Position numbers and translations under genes: made by a program. The notes under the pieces were generated by a model, which saw only the letters and a list, made by a program, of their open reading frames with translations, made no database searches and was not told the origin of the DNA. From Cudoniella acicularis (lineage: Eukaryota > Ascomycota > Leotiomycetes > Helotiales > Helotiaceae), in assembly GCA_013054445.1 (NCBI GenBank), contig JAAMPI010001425.1, positions 1 through 14,600 of the forward strand: a DNA stretch of 14,600 bases, in the 5' to 3' direction. Position 1 is the stretch's first letter; each line of letters starts with the position of its first letter. Shown piece by piece: positions 9,467 to 14,600 of this stretch.

Positions 9467-10370
9467 CGAGAAGAGAAGTACAAGGATTACAGTTTAAAGG
9501 GGGAAAGGCGAACATGGTCTCTTTTCTTTTGTATAGATCTGCTTTTCCTGGCATAGCGTGTGTTGATGGCATCTGAGAGCCCTAATACGGTACCCAGTTT
9601 TCCTTGCTTCGTTTATGTGTACGCTAGGACGCTTTAGAATAGTTAACAGTTTGTTTCCCTTTTGATAAAGGTGCGATCTGGCTTGGTATGAACCAGTGAT
9701 ACAGCTGGGGGTTGAATGAACATTATTAAATTTATCACTGTCTCGAAGTCATGTTTTTTCTGAGAATCAAAACCCCACCCTCTATGTTTCTCTCTAATTG
9801 GCAAGTCTTGCCGCAACTTGCTCTTGTAATATGAAGTCAAGATTGTGCCTGCCTTGAGCTATTCTCATCATTTGTACTACTCGTATATCATTACCCATGC
9901 TACTGGTCTATTTTAACTCACAAACCAGCACCCAGAATCAATTCTCCGGCAATCATACGTGTACGCAAACCTTTTCGAAAGCAAGCTTGCCTGCAGCGCC
10001 AGATTTAGAAGTTTAGATAGAGTATTTGTACGTTGAGTTAAGGCGATTGCAATCCTATCAGGTTTGAGGAAGAAAACACGGGAATGTCACTTGAGGTTAT
10101 TTGGGCTATTTCAATTACATTTAGTTTTCACTGCTAAAAATCTGTGAAGTGGATTTGGCCTTGCAGTGATCGAGGTCTTGGTCGAGACCAGAAATTGCAA
10201 AGTGATGCGGCAGGATGCCAGAGAAAATCTATTTAGCAACAAATGAAGCTCCAAGCGTTTGTTTTTACAAAATCAGTAGTAATTTCTCTTATTATTAATT
10301 TCCCAGAGAGCCATGGAAGTGTTGTGCTTGAGAAGGAAGGGACGATTAAGTGGTCCGTGCGCCTGCTTTA

Positions 10371-10378
10371 CGCGAAAA
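10371..10378 (+). promoter_or_regulatory. SCB/E2F-like box CGCGAAAA
   Basis: CGCGAAAA matches the Swi4/Swi6-type consensus CRCGAAA(A), 85 bases before the polymerase subunit start codon. With the MCB at 10398 it forms a pair of G1/S-type sites, as known for replication genes in yeasts. Recognition is by consensus only. Confidence 0.45.
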
Positions 10379-10397
10379 CTGCGCGACGCCTACCCCA

Positions 10398-10403
10398 ACG
10401 CGT
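10398..10403 (+). promoter_or_regulatory. MluI cell-cycle box (MCB) ACGCGT
   Basis: ACGCGT lies 60 bases before the ATG at 10463. MBF (Mbp1/Swi6) binds this hexamer before DNA replication genes in yeasts, including polymerase subunits. The same hexamer also occurs at 6367 upstream of a transporter gene, so a single copy is weak evidence. The match of site, distance and gene function is what makes it plausible. Confidence 0.5.
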
Positions 10404-10462
10404 CAACCCATCCCTCAATCACCATCTGAAAGTCCTCGACATCCACCAACACTGTTCGCAAT

Positions 10463-11859
10463 ATGGCCATCTCCGAGGAGCATGGAAGTTTGCTTCATAC
10501 GCCTTCGTAAGTCCTGCGAACACTGCCCTTGAAATTATAATTGACCTGCCCCACAGTGACCAGAAATACACCAGCCTCGAACGAGTGTCAAACTCCTACA
10601 AACCCCTCGAAACTTACGCTCTTGCGAAGGAAAAGCACTATCAACAACAATATGGGGACATGTACTTTCTGCGATTGACGAAACTAAAGCCTGCAGTCGA
10701 GAAAATTGCTGAAGATGCATGGGATGGATTTCAGATTGCCGGGGAAACAGTCCAGAAGATGGAGAGAGTTCTGGACGTGAGACAAGGAAAGCTCTGCTGG
10801 GTGACAGGAACGATTTATATGGAGATGCCATTGAAACCAAATATTCTAGATGATATATCAAAAGATGTTAGTTTCTACGGCGAGCTTCGATTGCACTTTG
10901 CTAATCAAAACAGCACTGGATTTCAGCACCACCTGCACGTCAAAAATACCTTTCGCCCTCAGGAGAGGATCTCATCATGCTCGAAGACGAATCTGGAAGG
11001 CTGCGACTCATAGGGGCTCCTTTGTCACACGAAATGCTCGTTACTGGTTGCATCATAGCTGTCATGGGTACCGAAAATGCCAACGGAGACTTCGAGGTCG
11101 TCGACATGAAGGTTCCTGATCTTCCACCGCAACCCGAGCGCTGGAAGTCTTCAGAATTGCCAGCAGCCAAAAATATCAAAGACGAAGATGAAGATGAGGA
11201 CATGGAAATGCCTACTCTTGTTAGCAACGGCAAGAAGATTGCAATTATCTCAGGCCTCGAATTCTCCGGCACCAATGCCGAATATTCTTTAGAAATCAAT
11301 CTCCTCACTGAATTTCTCCTCGGCGAAGCTCTTGACCCAGTCACACAACAGAATGTTTCCCATATCAGCAGGCTCATTATTGCTGGCAATTCAATTGCCC
11401 AAGATGGTGAAGCTGCCTCTCACGATACTATCGGCAATACAAAAAAGGCAGCCCACAAAAAGTATGGCTATGATAGTAGCGCATACAATCCAGCTCCGAT
11501 AGTACACTTTGACGACTTCCTTGCCACTTTGCTACCCAGCTTACCGATAACATTATTACCAGGCTACACAGATCCCGCAAACGTCAGTCTTCCTCAGCAG
11601 CCAATACACCCAGCTATGTTTCCACAAGCTCGAGCATTCGGGCCAATGCCTGCAGTTGGTGCTGAGGCAAAGCAGCCCGGATGGTTTGACACTGTTACAA
11701 ACCCGTGGGACGGCGAGGTTGAGGGATGGAAAGTTTTGGGGACAGGTGGACAAAATGTTGATGACGTTTTCAAGTATGTGGAAAGCGAGGATAGACTCGG
11801 AATGATGGAGGCAATGTGTCGATGGCGATGTTGTGCACCTACTGCGCCAGATACATTAT
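10463..11859 (+). CDS. POL31: DNA polymerase delta small subunit (POLD2/Pol31/Cdc1), truncated at its last visible intron
   Basis: Exons 10463-10506, 10557-10866 and 10914-11859. Intron 1 (50 bases) is GTAAGT...CACAG and intron 2 (47 bases) is GTTAGT...CTAAT...ACAG. The start gives MAISEEHGSLLHTPS and the frame then holds for 433 residues. Landmarks: HYQQQYGDMYFLRLTKLKP (about 40-60), MERVLDVRQGKLCWV and MPLKPNILDDISKD (OB-fold region, about 85-118), MLEDESGRLRLIG (about 140), then the inactive phosphoesterase domain with IAIISGLEFSG, LIIAGNS, LPQQPIHPAMFP, NPWDGEVEGWKVLGTGGQNV and CRWRCCAPTAPDTL. The protein is the scaffold B-subunit of the replicative polymerase delta and is essential in yeasts. 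After APDTL the family continues for about 60 residues. Here a donor T|GTAAGT at 11860 is followed by about 60 unremarkable bases and then the RIPped block, and no exon for the tail is visible. Either the last exon lies beyond the window behind an inserted repeat, or this is a broken copy. Confidence 0.88.
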
Positions 11860-11924
11860 GTAAGTTTTCAAAATTCTCATTCTCTGCACAGAACTTCACA
11901 AGATCCTCTATCTGTACAGTTCAA
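11860..11924 (+). other. Remnant of the last polymerase intron up to the repeat boundary
   Basis: It starts with a good donor, GTAAGT, in the phase needed to complete the expected Trp codon after APDTL. AG acceptors occur (CACAG, TACAG) but none is followed by sequence encoding the family's C-terminal tail, and no clear branch site is seen. Composition here is normal, with CA and TG present, and changes abruptly after an 11-12 base poly-A run at about 11925-11936. Confidence 0.6.
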
Positions 11925-12056
11925 AAAAAAAAAGTATTTAATAAAATATATTAACTATAAGCTAAGTCTATTAGAAAAAATAATATAGTCTTCGCCTATA
12001 ATTTAAAACACGTGATAGATATATCTTTTAACCTTAAATTAAGTTTTAAATAGTAA

Positions 12057-12479
12057 AGACTATATCGTATAAAAGAAGCGGATATCTTAAAAGGTATATA
12101 CGTGTTAGAAGAGATAGATAATATCTGTTTAAAGGGCTTATATATTAGGAATCGCCTTAAGAAGTTTGTTTTTAAAAAGGATATCTTTATATTAGTAGAT
12201 AATATTTTTAAAAGCGACTTAAATAAAATAAACTTATCTAAAAGAAACGACTTATAAGAAAAGAGCTCTACGAAAGATAATAAGTTATCTTAATTAATAA
12301 TAAAAACTCGAAGTTTAATAAAAAAAACTATATCTAAAGAACTTATAATCGCGTTACTAACCTTTATAGAAGCCTAGAAGGCTAAATATACTCGGTTCTT
12401 AGAAGACGATATAATAGATAAATAAAAAGAATTCGAAAAACTATTAATTCTTTTTATTATTTCTTTAAAAACAAGTTAC
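12057..12479 (+). pseudogene. Eroded coding frame in the RIPped repeat, left part
   Basis: Frame 3 is free of stops for 66 codons from 12057 to 12254, then continues to about 12479 with a few TAA/TAG codons, including 12255. The peptide is Lys/Leu/Ile-rich, as expected after RIP, with stretches such as CLKGLYIRNRLKKFVFKKD. I recognise no domain. An open run of this length in such AT-rich DNA suggests former coding sequence, though RIP itself removes TGA and so lengthens chance frames. Confidence 0.35.
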
Positions 12480-12921
12480 TTTAATAAAAAAACCCTTTTT
12501 CTTAATATTCTTTTTTTTATAATATTTATTTTTTTTTATTACCTAATACTAGAAGACGATATTTAATAAGAAAAAAGACGACGACTACGACACGGATTTT
12601 ATTTATTTTAAAAGAGCTTTATTTTAACCTTAACTTTAAACTTTAACTTTATCTTTATAGCTTTACTTTTAAAAGCTTTTTATATTTACTAACTACGACT
12701 ATTTTATTATATATCGTATTCTAGGAATAAGACGCTAAGCCTATAAATACTCGGTCTTCTATTTCTTTTATATAAATATTTCTTTTCTATTATATACTTT
12801 TTTCTATTTTTATAAAATTAACTATATATAAATTTCCGGGATTTTAGCCTAAAAATTTCCTTTTTTAGGTTTTTCTTTTAAAAATTTCTTAAAAAGTCGA
12901 AACCCCTATTAAAAAGTCTTT

Positions 12922-14386
12922 TTAAGCCGAGCTTAATAAGAGATTTATAATAAGTTCGTTAAATAGAATATCTTTTATATAGCTAGGACTAGAAAAGACT
13001 ATATCGACGAAACTAAGTCTTCTTAAGCCGGGCTTATAAAGAGAATCGACGGCTAGACCTTCTATACTATGATCTAATATTAAGTCTTTAAAGAACCTTT
13101 AATAAAAGAGTCGATATATCTCTTTACTATTACCGATAAAGAATAAGCTAAGTTTTAATATAATATTATTAGTCTACGCTAAGAAATCCTTAGAGTCTAG
13201 ACTAGCGAGTATATCGGCTAGCGGATTTAGTATAGTATATATAGAAAGTGTTATCTTTAGAATAAATACTATTATTATATTTATTAAGAAGGCCTTAGCT
13301 AAATTAAAGTACGAGCTAATTCTATAATATAATTAAACGGCGAATTAGTTTATTAAAAAGTTTAGTAATACGTATATTATATAGTTCGATTTTTAAAAAA
13401 AAAATAGTAGATAAGACTTAGAAATTAAAATAAAAAAGAGTTTAATAAAACCTATTCTAAATTATCTTAGGCTATTATAATATTTAAGATAGCCTAAAAT
13501 AAAAAGCTTTTCTTAATTAAGAAAATCGAAGATAAATAAATAAAAGACCTATATAGTTATACGTAGATTTAGCGATACCTTATAAAAGGCTAAGAACTAG
13601 CGAATAAGATATATTATAGATATCTAAGAACCCTTATAAAAGAATTAAAACTCTTTAAAGCTATTAGACTTATTAACCTTAGAATTATTAAACGTATTAG
13701 ATTTATCTAAGACCCTAATACGATAAAGAAAGGTAGGCGCTAAAAGTTAAGCGTTATATTCGTAGATATTAAATAGGCTTAGACTAAGATTAGAAAAAAA
13801 GATTTCGATCGAATAGAGATTAGGACTCCTAGAGAGCTAGAGATTAATAAGCTTAGAATAATAGTTAGATCTCTTAGTATATTAGAAAAGATCTTTAATA
13901 ATATAGATAAAGTATTATATAAAGCCTTAGACTTTCTAGGGGAAGGTAATATCTACTTCGCTATTCCGAGAGCGTTAGAGAAAAGAAATAAAAAGGATTC
14001 TTTAAGTCTGGCTTAAGAAACTAAAATAGGTAAGGCCTTTAAGGATTATAATAAAAAGCTTATAGAGGCTAGAAAAGAGAAGACTATAAAGACGCGCCCC
14101 GCTAATAATATAAAGAGTTCTCTTAAAGCCGATATTAAGAAGGTATTACTAGCTAAAGTTAAGGAATTACTAGGCTATATCAGAAAGAGGACTAAAGAGT
14201 ATCTCGTCTAAGAACTAGCTAGAACTATTATCGACTTAACTAACGAGAACTATTATAATAAATTCGATAGTACTTCTATTTAAAAATCTATAGCCTAAGA
14301 GTTTCGATAATATTAAGAAGAGAGCGAGGATATTATTAAAATTACTAAAAGTACTATTATTAGACTTTTGTCTAAGCCTAGCTTAA
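12922..14386. repeat. Four dispersed copies of a 15-base palindrome, TTAAGYCNRGCTTAA
   Basis: Copies: 12922-12936 (TTAAGCCGAGCTTAA), 13023-13037 (TTAAGCCGGGCTTAT), 14002-14016 (TTAAGTCTGGCTTAA) and 14372-14386 (CTAAGCCTAGCTTAA). The first two belong to a longer direct repeat of about 30 bases, 12914-12943 and 13015-13044. They do not all share one reading frame, so a repeated peptide does not explain them all. The function is unknown. Confidence 0.6.
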
Positions 14387-14600
14387 AGTTAATAATCGAC
14401 TATAACTCTCGTAATTTAGATATAGATTAATATAAATATAAAATCCTTAACTATATAAAATAACGCCTTAAATATAGCGATATTAATTTTCTTAATATTA
14501 ATATAAAAGAGCGTTTTAAGCTTTATAGAAAATATCGAGTTAATTAAGATAATAGTAATATATATAATTTCTATTTAACTAGATATATTAACTATTTAGG
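13600..14600 (+). pseudogene. Eroded coding frame in the RIPped repeat, right part
   Basis: In the frame of base 13921 the sequence is open for 76 codons (13786-14013) and again for 64 codons (14017-14208). From 13801 to the window end there are nine stops in 266 codons, all TAA, which CAA would give by RIP. Readable pieces include ALDFLGEGNIYFAIPRALEK and LARTIIDLTNENYYNKFDST. The peptide is hydrophilic and rich in Lys, Arg and Glu. I do not recognise a reverse transcriptase, integrase or transposase motif in it. The same frame can be followed upstream to about 12960 with more stops. It is probably one long transposon protein, continuing past the window. Confidence 0.45.

Larger units (their letters stand above)
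9467..10462. other. Intergenic region between transporter and polymerase genes
   Basis: These 996 bases hold the 3' flank of the transporter gene and the promoter of the polymerase subunit gene. The only ORFs are short, without recognisable motifs, and are most likely chance. GGTCT/AGACC form a small inverted repeat around 10172-10187. I see no tRNA, transposon end or other structure apart from the two boxes listed separately near 10371 and 10398. Confidence 0.55.
11925..14600. mobile_element. RIP-mutated AT-rich repeat, family not identified, extends past the window
   Basis: From about 11940 to the end I count by eye only about twelve CA or TG dinucleotides, whereas CG, TA and AT are common. 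Loss of CpA on both strands with CpG kept is the signature of repeat-induced point mutation, a premeiotic defence of Pezizomycotina against duplicated DNA. The left edge is sharp, just after the poly-A run in the broken polymerase intron. The 12450-12900 part is strongly T-rich on the plus strand. Eroded coding frames are seen at 12057-12254 and after about 13600. No terminal repeat could be recognised and the right end is not in the window. The length and coding frames suggest a transposon, but the class is unknown to me. Confidence 0.82.

Noticed and set aside
9643..9840. Minus-strand ORF of 65 codons in the intergenic region
   Set aside because: It is short, with no motif, neighbour or codon support. 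It is probably chance.
10243..10462. Extending the polymerase subunit upstream to an ATG at 10243
   Set aside because: The frame is open, but the translation does not resemble the family. Starting at 10463 and splicing 10507-10556 gives a family-like N-terminus and uses a good donor and acceptor.
10940..11389. Minus-strand ORF of 149 codons
   Set aside because: It lies opposite the polymerase subunit exon, which carries unmistakable family motifs; the poly-Ser stretch is just the complement of GAx codons.
11925..11936. Poly-A run as the tail of a LINE-type element
   Set aside because: A LINE tail at the left edge of an insertion should appear as poly-T on this strand, and no reverse transcriptase motif is visible. 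The run is too short to decide.
11940..14600. CRISPR array or centromere-like satellite
   Set aside because: There is no regular repeat-spacer spacing and no tandem monomer; the AT-richness is explained by RIP.

Overview
The window is nuclear DNA of a filamentous ascomycete (Pezizomycotina; a leotiomycete-like fungus is my guess, not shown). The evidence is: short GT-AG introns with CTAAC/CTGAC/CTAAT branch points, four recognisable or intron-containing fungal genes, and an AT-rich block at the right end with the dinucleotide signature of repeat-induced point mutation (RIP).

Layout. 3-155: the last 50 codons of a Tc1/mariner-type transposase. 408-952 (+): a small two-exon gene for a 149-residue uncharacterised protein. 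1286-6206 (-): a six-exon gene for a 1374-residue SLC12 cation-chloride cotransporter like yeast Vhc1. 7020-9466 (+): a two-exon gene for an 800-residue vacuolar amino-acid transporter like yeast Avt3/Avt4. 10463-11859 (+): three exons of the small subunit of DNA polymerase delta (POLD2/Pol31/Cdc1), intact to the start of its last intron and then lost. About 11925-14600: a RIP-mutated AT-rich repeat with eroded coding frames that runs off the window.

The two transporter genes are divergent and share an 813-base spacer. Both products are expected in the vacuolar membrane, so co-regulation is possible. The polymerase gene has MCB- and SCB-like boxes just before its start codon, as expected for an S-phase gene.

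The most unusual signal is in the cotransporter gene. Two of its five introns (4554-4860 and 3876-4041) are copies of one sequence. They share the 5' splice site, the next ~75 bases and ~40 bases up to the branch point, and one or both arms of an internal inverted repeat. This is the hallmark of introner-like elements, meaning introns that multiply as mobile units. One copy also carries a small terminal-inverted-repeat element (a MITE with TA target duplication). The second notable point is the abrupt end of the essential POLD2 gene at the edge of the RIPped block.
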